Assembly: GCF_000372865.1 (NCBI RefSeq)
Contig: NZ_KB889965.1
Location: 3,331,450 to 3,395,449, forward strand
Origin: Methylosarcina fibrata AML-C10
Lineage (GTDB): Bacteria; Pseudomonadota; Gammaproteobacteria; Methylococcales; Methylomonadaceae
DNA: 64,000 nucleotides
Direction: 5' to 3'
The notes under the pieces were generated by a model. The model did not search any database. It was not told the origin of the DNA and saw only the letters and a program-made list of their open reading frames with translations. Of the stretch, positions 43,119 to 52,466 are shown piece by piece. Both the position numbers and the translations under genes were made by a program. Within the stretch, counting starts at the first letter, position 1. Each line of letters starts with the position of its first letter.

Positions 43119-43892
43119 ATGACTATGTTCAGCCGTCGTTATAACCGTTTACTGATTCTCCTCGGCGCCCTGGTCGCCAGTGGTCATGAGGCCTTCGCCG
43201 AAACGACGATCGTGGCGGTCGCCGCCAACTTCACCGAACCGATGAATGAAATTGCCGAAGCCTTCGAAAAAACGACCGGGCACAGCGCCAAACTGTCGTT
43301 CGGTTCGTCCGGAAAATTCGTCGCGCAGATCGAAAATGGCGCGCCGTTCGAAGTGTTCTTGTCCGCCGATGCCGAAAAACCGGAAAAACTGGAAAGAAAC
43401 AAAATGGCCGTGCCGGGCAGCCGTTTCACCTATGCGATCGGCAAGCTGGTGCTGTGGTCGGCCAAACCGGGTTATGTCGACGACCAGGGACAAATCCTGG
43501 AGACCGGCGGCTTCAAGCATCTGGCCCTGGCCGACCCGAAACTGGCGCCTTACGGCAAGGCGGCCGTGGAGTTTTTAAAAAACAAAGGATTGCTCGATAA
43601 ACTCCAGCCGTTGTTCGTGCTCGGCGAGAACATTTCGCAAACGCACCAATTCGTCTCGACCGGCAACGCCGAGCTGGGTTTTGTCGCGTTGTCGCAAGTG
43701 ATCGAAGACGGTAAAATTGCGAAAGGATCCGGCTGGATCGTACCCGAGGAACTGCATGCGCCGATCCGCCAGGATGCGGTGTTGCTCGACAAGGGCTCGG
43801 AAAATCCCGCAGCGGCCGCGTTGATGCAGTTTTTGAAATCCGCCGAAGCCCGGGCGATCCTTCAGAAATACGGCTACAGCCTGGTCGACTGA
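43119..43892 (+). CDS. modA: Molybdate-binding periplasmic protein ModA
   Basis: A 257-residue substrate-binding protein with a signal peptide ending near GHEAFAE. The mature part starts TTIVAVAANFTEPMNEIAEA and has FGSSGKFVAQIENGAPFEVF, the oxyanion-binding Ser region, then LGENISQTHQFVSTGNAELGF. A TAGGAGC ribosome site precedes the ATG at 43119. It delivers molybdate or tungstate to ModB. The next gene starts 10 bp later. Confidence 0.95.
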   Translation: MTMFSRRYNRLLILLGALVASGHEAFAETTIVAVAANFTEPMNEIAEAFEKTTGHSAKLSFGSSGKFVAQIENGAPFEVFLSADAEKPEKLERNKMAVPGSRFTYAIGKLVLWSAKPGYVDDQGQILETGGFKHLALADPKLAPYGKAAVEFLKNKGLLDKLQPLFVLGENISQTHQFVSTGNAELGFVALSQVIEDGKIAKGSGWIVPEELHAPIRQDAVLLDKGSENPAAAALMQFLKSAEARAILQKYGYSLVD

Positions 43893-43902
43893 ATTCGAAA
43901 CC

Positions 43903-44589
43903 ATGCTCACCGAAGACGATCTTTCGGCCCTATGGCTGACTTTCCAGGTGGCGGGCCTATCCACCCTGATCTTGTTGATCGTAGGAACCCCGCTTTCCTG
44001 GTGGCTGGCTCGAACCCCGTCGCGCTGGAAAGGCGTCTGCAACGCCGTGGTGGCGCTGCCGTTGGTCCTGCCGCCGACCGTGCTCGGCTTTTATCTGCTG
44101 GTGCTGCTCGGTCCGAACGGGCCGTTCGGCGGCCTGATGGCCGGGCTGGGTCTTTCTCCGCTCCCGTTTACGTTCGGCGGCCTGGTGACCGCTTCGGTGC
44201 TCTACTCGTTGCCGTTCGTCGTGCAGCCTTTGCAGACCGCTTTCAGCGCCATCGGCGAACAAACGCTCGAAACCGCCGCCACCTTGCGTGCGGGGCCTTG
44301 GGATACGTTTTTCAGAGTCGTCATCCCCTTGGCAAAACCGGGCTATTTGGCCTCCACGGTTTTGGGTTTTGCTCATACGGTCGGTGAGTTCGGCGTGGTG
44401 TTGATGATCGGAGGCAACATTCCAGACAAGACGCGAGTCGTCTCGGTGCAGATCTACAACCACGTCGAAGCGTTGGAATACGCTCAGGCCCACTGGCTGG
44501 CCGGCGGCTTGCTGATTTTCTCCCTTGCGGTACTGATCGTCATGTACGGACTGTCGAATCATCCTCCCGCCGTCCGCCCGATGAAATGA
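43903..44589 (+). CDS. modB: Molybdate ABC transporter permease ModB
   Basis: A 228-residue inner-membrane protein with five to six hydrophobic segments. The family features LPLVLPPTVLGFYLLVLLG and the cytoplasmic coupling loop ETAATLRAGPWDTFFRVVIPLA (EAA motif) are clear, followed by HTVGEFGVVLMIGGNIP. The length is typical. The stop overlaps the start of modC (ATGA, 44586-44589). Confidence 0.95.
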   Translation: MLTEDDLSALWLTFQVAGLSTLILLIVGTPLSWWLARTPSRWKGVCNAVVALPLVLPPTVLGFYLLVLLGPNGPFGGLMAGLGLSPLPFTFGGLVTASVLYSLPFVVQPLQTAFSAIGEQTLETAATLRAGPWDTFFRVVIPLAKPGYLASTVLGFAHTVGEFGVVLMIGGNIPDKTRVVSVQIYNHVEALEYAQAHWLAGGLLIFSLAVLIVMYGLSNHPPAVRPMK

Positions 44590-45665
44590 ATTCGCCGATC
44601 GTTGCCCGTTTTGCACTCGATTACGCTTCTTTCCGGCTGGACGTCGATCTTTCCTTGCCGGGCTCGGGCATCAGCGTGTTGTTCGGTCCTTCCGGCTCCG
44701 GCAAGACCACTCTGCTGCGCTGCATCGCCGGCCTGGAAAGGCCGGACCAAAGTTATCTGGAAGTGAAAGGCGCAGTTTGGCAGGACAGCCGGCGCGGCTT
44801 CTTTCTGCCGCCTCATCAACGCGCACTGGGTTATGTGTTTCAGGACGCCAATCTGTTTCCGCATTTGAACGTTTATAAAAACGTCTGTTTCGGCTTGAAA
44901 CGAATCGGCCTAAAACCCGCCGAGGCCGGCCTCGAGCAAACGGTCGAGCTGCTCGGCATCGGCCATCTGCTGGACAGAATGCCGGACCGCCTGTCGGGCG
45001 GCGAGAGGCAGCGCGCCGCGATCGCCCGCGCCCTGGTGCTGAAACCGGACATCCTTTTGATGGACGAGCCGCTGGCGGCGCTGGATTTCCAGCGCAAGCA
45101 GGAGATTCTGCCGTATCTGGCGCGCCTGCATCAGGAATTGGACATACCGGTCCTGTACGTGACTCATGCCCGTCAGGAGCTGGCGAAAATGGCCGATCAT
45201 CTGGTGATCCTGGAGGAAGGGCGCGTCCAGGCCGAAGGCCCTCTTGCCGAAACCCTAAGCCGGATCGATCTGCCGCAGGCTACGGACAGCCAGGCGGCGA
45301 TGATCTGGGAAGGCCGGATCGCCGCGCATGAATCCGAATATCATTTGAGCCGGGTCGACTGTGCCGGCACCCCACTCAGCATGCCGCTGATCGATGCGGC
45401 GGTCGGTTCCCCGGTGCGGGTGCGGGTTTACGCCAGCGACGTCAGCATCGCGCTGGAAAAGTCGAACGCGACCAGCATCCTGAACGTGCTGCCCGCCACC
45501 ATTACCGATATGGCCGACAACCGGAACGGGCAGACGGTCTTGTGCCTCAGCATCGGCGCTCTTCCGCTGCTGGCCCACGTCACCCTCAAGTCGAAAAGCC
45601 TCTTGAATCTCAGGATCGGCATGGCCGTCTACGCGCAGATCAAGGGCACGTCCCTTTTAAATTAA
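44586..45665 (+). CDS. modC: Molybdate ABC transporter ATPase ModC
   Basis: A 359-residue ATPase with Walker A GPSGSGKTTLL, signature LSGGERQRAAIARAL, and Walker B ILLMDEPLAALD, followed by the H-loop TH. The C-terminal 70 residues form a TOBE/Mop domain (NVLPATITDMADNRNGQT), typical of ModC. It powers molybdate uptake with ModA and ModB. Translation is probably coupled to modB through the ATGA overlap. Confidence 0.95.
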   Translation: MNSPIVARFALDYASFRLDVDLSLPGSGISVLFGPSGSGKTTLLRCIAGLERPDQSYLEVKGAVWQDSRRGFFLPPHQRALGYVFQDANLFPHLNVYKNVCFGLKRIGLKPAEAGLEQTVELLGIGHLLDRMPDRLSGGERQRAAIARALVLKPDILLMDEPLAALDFQRKQEILPYLARLHQELDIPVLYVTHARQELAKMADHLVILEEGRVQAEGPLAETLSRIDLPQATDSQAAMIWEGRIAAHESEYHLSRVDCAGTPLSMPLIDAAVGSPVRVRVYASDVSIALEKSNATSILNVLPATITDMADNRNGQTVLCLSIGALPLLAHVTLKSKSLLNLRIGMAVYAQIKGTSLLN

Positions 45666-45681
45666 CCGCAAGAGATTCCCC

Positions 45682-46110
45682 ATGAAAGTCAGCGCACGCA
45701 ATCAGTTCAAAGGCACCGTCAGCGCAGTCCGCCCCGGTTCGTTCTATACCGAAGTTCTTGTTCATTTGAAAGGAGGCGACAACCTCGTCGCGACGGTGAC
45801 CAAGGAATCAGCCCAATCGTTGGCGATCGCACCCGGAAAGGAAGTCATCGCGATGATCAAGGCGCCGCACGTGATCCTCGTCACCGATTTCGGAGGCTAC
45901 CGCATTTCGGCGCGCAACCAGCTTGAGGGAAAGGTCGTAGAGGTCAAGCCCGGAGCGATCAACAGCGAAGTCGACATCGAACTGAAAGGCGGCGAAAAGG
46001 TGGCCGCCACGATCACCAACGAAAGCGTCGAAGCGCTGGGCTTGTACCAGGGCCAAACGGCGACGGCGGTCTTCAAAGCCGGGTCGGTGATTCTGGCGGT
46101 CGCGGAATAA
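45682..46110 (+). CDS. Di-Mop molybdate-binding protein (ModG-like)
   Basis: A 142-residue cytoplasmic protein made of two tandem Mop/TOBE domains: SARNQFKGTVSAVRPGS with VTKESAQSLAIAPGKEV, then SARNQLEGKVVEVKPGA with ITNESVEALGLYQGQT. Proteins of this type form trimers that store several molybdate ions. It is the last gene of the operon, 16 bp after modC. It would buffer molybdate for cofactor synthesis. Confidence 0.92.
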   Translation: MKVSARNQFKGTVSAVRPGSFYTEVLVHLKGGDNLVATVTKESAQSLAIAPGKEVIAMIKAPHVILVTDFGGYRISARNQLEGKVVEVKPGAINSEVDIELKGGEKVAATITNESVEALGLYQGQTATAVFKAGSVILAVAE

Positions 46111-46468
46111 CGATTCCCTTTGAACTGCGCCCGGCCGGCGCAGTGGAGCAGATCGCGGGCGTTCCCCGAATAGCGGTCATTCCCATGACGCTCGCCGTCC
46201 CGATGCTGCTAACGAAATCCAGCCGGGCCGAATAAGCCGGCATCGCCGTCAATATAGCTCAAAACCCGAATCTTTCGATTCGCTGATAGCCGGAAAGCGG
46301 TGAATCAATTAAAATCGGCAATTGCTCGATCCGTACATCCGACGCAGGCCGCCTGTCTCCGGAAATAAATTTTCCTTACACTGCAACCCAGGCCGATGTA
46401 GACCGTTCTAACCGGACGGACGACGCGCAATCGAATCACAATGAACCGAATCTGGAGGAGGATAGGCT
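46111..46468. other. Intergenic region between the molybdate operon and msrA
   Basis: 358 bp without a credible gene. A short GC-rich hairpin CTGCGCC/GGCGCAG at about 46126-46144 may end the molybdate operon, though it has no T-run. A good ribosome site (GGAGGA) precedes the ATG at 46469. Confidence 0.4.
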
Positions 46469-47494
46469 ATGAACAGACGAAAACGCGCATCTTGCTCTTT
46501 ATTGATTCTTAGCATTTTGGCGGTCGTTGCCGGAGTGCTGCTGAATCCGCAACTGCTGGCGGGCAAGCCTGTTTATCCTTCGCTGAACAAGGCCGCGGTC
46601 GGTCCGGACACGCCTTACATCGTTTTGGGGATGGGGTGTTTCTGGGGCGCAGAAAAGCGCATGCAGACCCTGACCGGAGTGCTGGACGTCGAAGCCGGCT
46701 ATGCCGGCGGCGACGACCTTTCTCCCCGCTACGAAACCCTCCACAATACCGAAAAGGCGATCCAGGAAGGCCATGCCGTCAAAAATCATGCCGAGGTAGT
46801 CAAAGTCTATTACGATCCAGGGCAAACTACGCTCGAACGCGTCCTGATCCAGTTTTGGGAAAACCACAATCCGACCCAGGGTAACCGCCAGGGCAACGAC
46901 GTCGGCAGCAATTATCGCAGCGCGGTCTTTTACCGTACCGACGACGAGCACCGTTTGGCCGAGAAAACACGGGCCGTCTATCAGGAGAGCTTGAAGGCGG
47001 CGGGCATCGACGCGCCGATCACGACCGAAATTGCGCCGCTCGAAAACTATGCCGCCGCCGAGGATTATCATCAGGATTATCTGGAGAAAAATCCGTTCGG
47101 TTATTGCGGATTGGGAGGGATCGGAGTGGCTTATCCCAGTCCCGGAACTTCCGTTCACGACGCCGCTGTTCACGACGGAGTCAAGACCACAGCCGGCGGC
47201 GAGGCCTGGCAAGGCATCGCCTTGCATGCCGAAGAACAGTTGATCGCCTTCGAAGCGGTCGACTGCGGCTATTGCAGACAGTTCGACAAGGAAGTGCTCG
47301 CGTCCTGGAACAATCCGCTTCCCATCGTCGCCACCAACCTGACGTCGCCTCCGGAAGACTGGAAGCTCGCCCGGGAATTATTCGCCACCCCCACCGTCGT
47401 CCTGTTCAGAGACAGGCAGGAAGTCGCCCGCTACACCGGTTACCGAGGCGCGCAACACTTCCGGCAATGGCTGAGCGAAGCGACAGAATCGTAG
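46469..47494 (+). CDS. msrA: Exported MsrA-thioredoxin fusion
   Basis: A 341-residue protein. A signal anchor lies at residues 9-31 (CSLLILSILAVVAGVLL). The MsrA domain then spans about 50-215, with the catalytic Cys in LGMGCFWGAEKRM, GYAGGDDLSPRYE and ENHNPTQGNRQGNDVGSNYRS. A C-terminal thioredoxin-like domain of about 110 residues carries CGYC in FEAVDCGYCRQFDKE and the cis-Pro in ATPTVVLF. Fusing the methionine-S-sulfoxide reductase to its own electron carrier on the periplasmic side suggests self-contained repair of oxidised exported proteins. Confidence 0.9.
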   Translation: MNRRKRASCSLLILSILAVVAGVLLNPQLLAGKPVYPSLNKAAVGPDTPYIVLGMGCFWGAEKRMQTLTGVLDVEAGYAGGDDLSPRYETLHNTEKAIQEGHAVKNHAEVVKVYYDPGQTTLERVLIQFWENHNPTQGNRQGNDVGSNYRSAVFYRTDDEHRLAEKTRAVYQESLKAAGIDAPITTEIAPLENYAAAEDYHQDYLEKNPFGYCGLGGIGVAYPSPGTSVHDAAVHDGVKTTAGGEAWQGIALHAEEQLIAFEAVDCGYCRQFDKEVLASWNNPLPIVATNLTSPPEDWKLARELFATPTVVLFRDRQEVARYTGYRGAQHFRQWLSEATES

Positions 47495-47752
47495 TACGAT
47501 TTCGCGCAAGCAAACCGCCATTCTCCTGAATCCTCGCGGATTCCCTATCGGCGAATCCGCCTGCACCGGTTAGGATTTGGCGTACCAGCCGGCTTATCAA
47601 TAACTGAAAGTTATTAACTCATCCGTAGAAACAATTGGATGCTCTTCCCGTCCAACAAGAATAATACTTTTACCCGGCCAGGACCCATCAGAGCGCGTAC
47701 CGTCATTTGCGGATATGTCTTCTCATCCAATCAACATCGAGGTGAACATCCA

Positions 47753-47914
47753 ATGGCTAAAATTATCTGTGTACTTTACGACGATCCTGTCGACGGCTAT
47801 CCCACTTCCTACGCGCGTGACGATCTGCCCCAACCGGAGCGTTATCCGGATGGACAGACTCTGCCTACTCCCCATGCAATCGACTTCATATCCAGTTTGG
47901 AACAGAAAGAATGA
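47753..47914 (+). pseudogene. NAD-dependent formate dehydrogenase, N-terminal stub
   Basis: A 53-residue frame that reads MAKIICVLYDDPVDGYPTSY, then ARDDLP, PDGQTLPTPHAIDF. This matches the very start of methylotroph-type NAD-dependent formate dehydrogenase, which is normally about 400 residues. After about residue 46 the match ends and the frame stops. It is a remnant of the last step of C1 oxidation; the genome may have another copy elsewhere. The stop overlaps the start of the cyanase pseudogene. Confidence 0.75.
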
Positions 47915-48260
47915 AAAGAACTGATGTGTCGGAAAAAATTATCGCCGCCAAAATCGGCCACGGCTTGAAATGGTCTGACGTGGCGGCTACCGTCGGTTTG
48001 AGTAAGAATGGGTCATCGCCGCCTGCCTCGGTCATATGACGCTGAGCCCGGCGCAGGCCGAAATTGTCGGCGAAATTTTCTCGTTGAACGAAGAAGAAAG
48101 ACGATGACTGACGGTTATGCCATGCAAAGGCTCGTCGGCCGATGCGACACCGACCGATCCTCTGATCTACCGTTTCTATGAATTAATAAGCGTCTACGAA
48201 CTCACATTGAAGGAATTGATTCACGAGGAATTCGGCGACGGTATCATGAGCGCGATCGAC
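47911..48260 (+). pseudogene. cynS: Cyanase, frameshifted, with nonsense codon and lost 3' end
   Basis: Reading frames together give MKRTDVSEKIIAAKIGHGLK, WSDVAATVGLSK, then ACLGHMTLSPAQAEIVGEIF and [33 protein letters not shown]. These are cyanase segments, including the catalytic Arg in YRFYE and the downstream Glu in HEEFGDG; the catalytic Ser region SAID is the last part left. One base is missing at about 48010 (AAGAATGG for AAGGAATGG). TGA replaces a likely Trp codon at about 48105. The last ~20 residues are replaced by an IS5-type remnant. The protein cannot be made. Confidence 0.87.
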
Positions 48261-48446
48261 TTAATTTTTCGAAGCACGATGATGGATGCAGCCAGCATCA
48301 ATAACCGCCAAATAACTTTTGTCGGTTTTTCATGGCGCACCAAGAGTTTCTTGATCCGATCAAACCAGGAATGGCAGACTTCTACGATCCAGCGGCGCGG
48401 CTTTAACTCGGCATTTTTGTCCTTCCCTGCACGCGATATGAAAACG
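48261..48446 (-). mobile_element. IS5-family transposase remnant, C-terminal part
   Basis: On the minus strand the frame reads [20 protein letters not shown], then [16 protein letters not shown] and [14 protein letters not shown], the typical end of an IS5-type transposase. No start, other domains or terminal repeat remain. It abuts the truncated cyanase at SAID, so this insertion or a later deletion probably removed the cyanase 3' end. Confidence 0.78.
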
Positions 48447-48466
48447 CTTCGGCGGAGCCGCGCCGG

Positions 48467-49258
48467 TCAAGATTTCTTGATCACTTCCTCCCTCAATACG
48501 TCAAACGCGTTGAAGGCGATCTTCAGGCCGAGCGTCAGGTTCATGAGGCAGGCCAGAGTGGAGCTGGTGAAGATGCAGATCATGATGGCGATCTGGTATT
48601 TCACCGCGATCCAGGGTTCGCTGCCGCCCAGAATTTGGCCCGTCATCATGCCGGGCAGTGAGACCAGCCCCATCGTCGCCATGCCGGCGATCGTCGGATT
48701 GAGCGCAGCCTTGACGGCATTTCGAAAGTACGGGCGCACGGCTTCCCGTCGGCTCGCGCCCAGCATCAGGAAAGTAGTGTATTCGTTTTCGTTCCTGCGC
48801 AGTTCCGAATAGAAGCGTTCCAGGGCGATGACGTTGCCCTGCAGGCAATTGCCGAGGATCATGCCCGCCAACGGTACGATATAACGGGCATCGTAATAAT
48901 GAGCCGGCTGGATCACCAGGATCACCAGATAGGCGGTGGAAAAAAGCACGCTGGCTGCCACCGCGGTAAAAGTGGCCAGTGCAAAATAGCGCGCTTTCAG
49001 TCCGGCACGGCGCAGAATGGTTAAATCGGCGACGATCAGCATCACCAATATCCAGAGACCGTTGAGCCAGGGATGGTTCAGATCGAACAGCGTTTTCAGA
49101 TAAATGCCGACCAACGCCAGTTGAATGCTCATGCGCAGAATGCCGACGCCGATTTCCCGGTCCAGCCGCAGGCCCGTCAGCCGGAGCAGCAGCCAGGGCA
49201 GCAGGCAGAGGCCGTAAAGCAGCGCCATCTGCGGCAGTTCAATATCCCGTGTTGCCAT
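48467..49258 (-). CDS. fetB: FetB-like ABC transporter permease
   Basis: A 263-residue inner-membrane protein with about seven hydrophobic segments. The conserved block [20 protein letters not shown], followed by [26 protein letters not shown], is characteristic of the YbbM/FetB (UPF0014) family, which exports iron in E. coli. Its start overlaps the end of the ATPase gene by 20 bp, so the pair is one operon. Iron as substrate is inferred from the family. Confidence 0.88.
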   Translation of the reverse strand: MATRDIELPQMALLYGLCLLPWLLLRLTGLRLDREIGVGILRMSIQLALVGIYLKTLFDLNHPWLNGLWILVMLIVADLTILRRAGLKARYFALATFTAVAASVLFSTAYLVILVIQPAHYYDARYIVPLAGMILGNCLQGNVIALERFYSELRRNENEYTTFLMLGASRREAVRPYFRNAVKAALNPTIAGMATMGLVSLPGMMTGQILGGSEPWIAVKYQIAIMICIFTSSTLACLMNLTLGLKIAFNAFDVLREEVIKKS

Positions 49259-49907
49259 GATGCCTTACCTCGGTCAAACGCCCCGCATCGAGTTCGAAAA
49301 GTATGTCGCAGCGCTCCAACCACTCGGAGTCGTGCGCCACCGCAAGGACCGTCAGGCTGGAATCGGAAAATACGTTGAAGACGGCTCGTTTGCTTTCGTC
49401 GTCCAGAGCGCTGGTCACTTCGTCGAGCAGATACAGGCTTTTTCCCAACAGCAGCCCCCTGGCCAGAGCGATGCGCTGCTTTTCGCCGCCGGAAATTCGG
49501 TTGCTGCTCCGGCCTAAAATGTCCAAAGGCAAGCGCAGCCGTTCCAATACCTCTTTCAGTTGAGCCGGAGTGGGCGTATGACCTCGATGCGCTTTGAATT
49601 GAAAAGGCAGCAGCAAGGCTTCCCTGACGCTTTCGGCGCCCAATACCGGTTCTTGTCCGATGTAAGCGGTGCAGCTTCGAACAGCCCGGACAGAGGCCGA
49701 GGTCAGCGGTTTTTCCTGAAAATAAACGGTCCCTTGCGCCAGGGGATAAAGTCCCATCAAGGTTTTTAAAACGCTGGTTTTACCGGATCCGGATTTGCCG
49801 GATAACGCCGCTTTTTCTCCGGGCGGCAGCGCAAAGCTGACGTCGGATAGAATGGTTTTTCCTTGGGCGATGACCGATACGCGAGCGAAGCGAAGAATAG
49901 GAGGCAT
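49239..49907 (-). CDS. fetA: FetA-like ABC transporter ATPase
   Basis: A 222-residue ATPase with Walker A LSGKSGSGKTSVLKTL, Q-loop AYIGQEPVL, signature RISGGEKQRIALARGL, Walker B LYLLDEVTSALD and the switch His in AVAHDSEWL. The small size and pairing with the FetB-like permease fit the FetAB/YbbL exporter, which relieves iron and oxidative stress. It is the first gene of the two-gene operon. Confidence 0.87.
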   Translation of the reverse strand: MPPILRFARVSVIAQGKTILSDVSFALPPGEKAALSGKSGSGKTSVLKTLMGLYPLAQGTVYFQEKPLTSASVRAVRSCTAYIGQEPVLGAESVREALLLPFQFKAHRGHTPTPAQLKEVLERLRLPLDILGRSSNRISGGEKQRIALARGLLLGKSLYLLDEVTSALDDESKRAVFNVFSDSSLTVLAVAHDSEWLERCDILFELDAGRLTEVRHHGNTGY

Positions 49908-50338
49908 GTCAGTGAATGAGTCGTGTCCGGTCTATAACTCTACCCTATTCCTTCCGATCGCGTAAGCGCTCATTCTGTTCCCTTCCATTTGCCGGCCTTC
50001 CTATGCCCTTACTCATGCACCGCAACTGCTTGCTTTCCTCGGGACTCATTGCCAAGCCATTGGCCAGCCAGGGAGGATCGGCATCGAGCACGGTTTGAAA
50101 TTCTTACAGTCGGTCGACCGCCTCGATGACTTCCGGCACCTTCACCGGATAAACGTCGGTGCGGATGACCTTGGCGGCGGCTGATTTACTGAACAGACTC
50201 TAACTGTAAATATTCAATTCTTCCGATAACTCGATGGGATCACTGCCGATGTGCCTCCCAATTATTGTAGGGTTTGCATTGCAACCTTCCTTGGCTGCGG
50301 CTGTTCACCACATACCGCAGCGAGCAAGTGCAAAGACC
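49908..50338. other. Intergenic region with possible coding remnants
   Basis: On the minus strand, 50104-50190 reads KVIRTDVYPVKVPEVIEA to a stop, and 49965-50103 in another frame reads FQTVLDADPPWLANGLAMS. They look like scraps of decayed genes, but I recognise no family. Otherwise nothing is seen. Confidence 0.3.
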
Positions 50339-51982
50339 TTAAGCGGGTTCGATCAGGCTCGGATCGTAGTCTTCCGGGGCCTCGAAGCCGAGCAGATTCA
50401 GCACGGTCGCGGCGATGTTCGACAGGCCCGGGGTCACTAGATCCTCGCGCAGTTGGTACGAAGGATCCACTTCGCCCGAGATCAGCACGAACGGCACCGG
50501 ATTCAGCGTGTGCGAGGTCTTGGCCTTGGTACGGCCTTCCGCGTCCCGGGTCACGTTGCCTTTTTTATCGAGTTCGTACATTTCGTCGGCGTTACCGTGA
50601 TCGGCGGTGACAATCGCCGTGCCTTTCGCTTCCAGAATCACCGGAATCAAGCGCGCCAATTGCAGGTCCAGGCTCTGCATCGCAGTCACCGCCGCTTCGA
50701 AGTTGCCGGTGTGGCCGACCATGTCGCCGTTGGCGTAGTTGACCCGCAAATACCGGTACCGGCCGCTGCGGACCGCGTCGATCAGCGCGTCGGTGATTTC
50801 GGCGCATTTCATCCACGGCCGCTGTTCGAACGGCACGACGTCGCTCGGAATTTCAACGTAGGTTTCCAGCGCGTCGTCGAATTTGCCGGTGCGGTTGCCG
50901 TTCCAGAAATAAGTGACGTGGCCGTATTTTTGCGTTTCGCTGATCGCATATTGCGAAATGCCGTTTCTGGCCAGGTATTCGCCCATCGTCCGATCGATCG
51001 CGGGCGGTTCGACCAGAAAGCGCGGCGGCAGTTTGGTATCGCCGTCGTACTGCATCATGCCGGCGTAGGTGACTTTCGGCAGCGGGCCGCGCGAGAAGGC
51101 GGTGAAATGTTCTTCGGTAAAGGCACGCGAAATTTCAATGGCGCGGTCGCCGCGGAAATTGAAGAATACCACCGCATCGCCGTCGACGATCGGACCCAAG
51201 GGCTTGCCGTCTTTGGCGATGACGAAGCCCGGCAGATCCTGGTCGATGACCTTCAATTCGTTGCGGTAGGTGACGATGGCCTCATGGGCGCTGGCGAACT
51301 GGCGCCCTTCGCCGCGCACGTGGATGTCCCAACCGCGCTGCACCATCGCCCAGTTCGCTTCGTAACGGTCCATCGTGATGGTCATGCGGCCGCCGCCGGA
51401 AGCGATCGCCACGTCGAACCCGGGGCCGCGCAAGCCGTCCAGATACGCTTCGAACGGATCGACGTAGTCCAGCGCCGAGGTTTCGCCGACGTCGCGGCCG
51501 TCCAGCAGAAGATGCAAGCGCACTTTCGGCACCCCTTCCTTTCTGGCTTGTTCCAGCATCGCCTTAAGATGGTCGATATGCGAATGCACGTTGCCGTCGG
51601 AAAACAGGCCGATAAAATGCAGCGTACCGCCCTGCTTGGCGGCAGCCACCACGTCGTGCCAGGCCCGGCCTTCCCACAAGTGACCGCTGGCGATCGATTC
51701 CGCCACCAGTTTGGCGCCCTGGGCGAATACGCGGCCCGCGCCGATGGCGTTGTGTCCGACTTCGCTGTTGCCCATGTCTTCGTCGCTGGGCATGCCGACC
51801 GCGGTGCCGTGCGCGAGCAACGTGGTCGTCGGAAAGTTCGCCATCAGGCGATCCAGCATCGGAGTCCGGGCGGTTTTGACTGCATCGCCGTCCTCGCGCG
51901 GAGAAATGCCCACTCCGTCGAGCACGATGGTGACGACGGGACCTGGACAAGCGGAAAAACGGGAAGATTTTTCTAATTTCAT
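50339..51982 (-). CDS. gpmI: 2,3-bisphosphoglycerate-independent phosphoglycerate mutase
   Basis: The start is the ATG complementary to 51980-51982 (MKLEKSSRF), giving 547 residues; the open frame has 21 more upstream codons that look unrelated. The phosphatase-like domain starts [11 protein letters not shown], with the nucleophile Ser in [15 protein letters not shown]. The transferase insertion has [20 protein letters not shown] and [11 protein letters not shown], and the metal-binding end has [14 protein letters not shown] and [12 protein letters not shown]. It interconverts 3- and 2-phosphoglycerate using Mn2+. It is a single housekeeping gene. Confidence 0.95.
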   Translation of the reverse strand: MKLEKSSRFSACPGPVVTIVLDGVGISPREDGDAVKTARTPMLDRLMANFPTTTLLAHGTAVGMPSDEDMGNSEVGHNAIGAGRVFAQGAKLVAESIASGHLWEGRAWHDVVAAAKQGGTLHFIGLFSDGNVHSHIDHLKAMLEQARKEGVPKVRLHLLLDGRDVGETSALDYVDPFEAYLDGLRGPGFDVAIASGGGRMTITMDRYEANWAMVQRGWDIHVRGEGRQFASAHEAIVTYRNELKVIDQDLPGFVIAKDGKPLGPIVDGDAVVFFNFRGDRAIEISRAFTEEHFTAFSRGPLPKVTYAGMMQYDGDTKLPPRFLVEPPAIDRTMGEYLARNGISQYAISETQKYGHVTYFWNGNRTGKFDDALETYVEIPSDVVPFEQRPWMKCAEITDALIDAVRSGRYRYLRVNYANGDMVGHTGNFEAAVTAMQSLDLQLARLIPVILEAKGTAIVTADHGNADEMYELDKKGNVTRDAEGRTKAKTSHTLNPVPFVLISGEVDPSYQLREDLVTPGLSNIAATVLNLLGFEAPEDYDPSLIEPA

Positions 51983-52045
51983 AGGGTTTTTTGAGTGGGG
52001 TGAAAATAAGCTGAACAAATAAAATAAGGCCGTTGCGGCGATCAA

Positions 52046-52466
52046 GCATCTATTTTAACATAGGTCGCTTGACAAGCGGTTTCGTATCACGATTGGTTGG
52101 ATGCCACCCGTTTAAGGTCATCTAAGGACAGAGGTAGAGCAGCGACAGCTCGCAGGATGAATGAGCCTGTGAACCTTATCTATTCCGAATAATGCGATTA
52201 CCTATTGAGTGGAGATTGCGGAATTACCCTCTGTCCCCGATCTGGATACCGAGGCCCGAATTGCCAGCGATGGAGCGGTCAATGCCATAGGCGCCGTTGC
52301 CAGAGCCAAGAGCATACAACCTGCAAGTGAGATTTAAATAAGTATTGAAAGTTGTCATAACCGAGCACTGGTAATTCCGGGATTGTTTGTGCCGCCGCCG
52401 TATTTAAGAGCAAGTAACCCGGATGGCCTTTTGCAGAATCCGGACTGCTTGCCAAGCTGTAGAAAA
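52046..52466. other. Intergenic region downstream of the PIN-like gene
   Basis: About 420 bp with no credible gene. The stretch 52371-52440 holds imperfect CCGGATT-type arms (ATTCCGGGATT, then AACCCGGATGG and GAATCCGGA) like the REP-type hairpin at 9668. Nothing else is seen. Confidence 0.35.

Noticed and set aside
48117-48812. 231-codon plus-strand frame as a single gene
   Set aside because: Only its first ~48 codons are cyanase; the rest is antisense to an IS5 remnant and to the FetB-like permease.
50453-51976. 507-codon plus-strand open frame opposite gpmI
   Set aside because: The GpmI active-site motifs on the minus strand leave no doubt about the coding strand.
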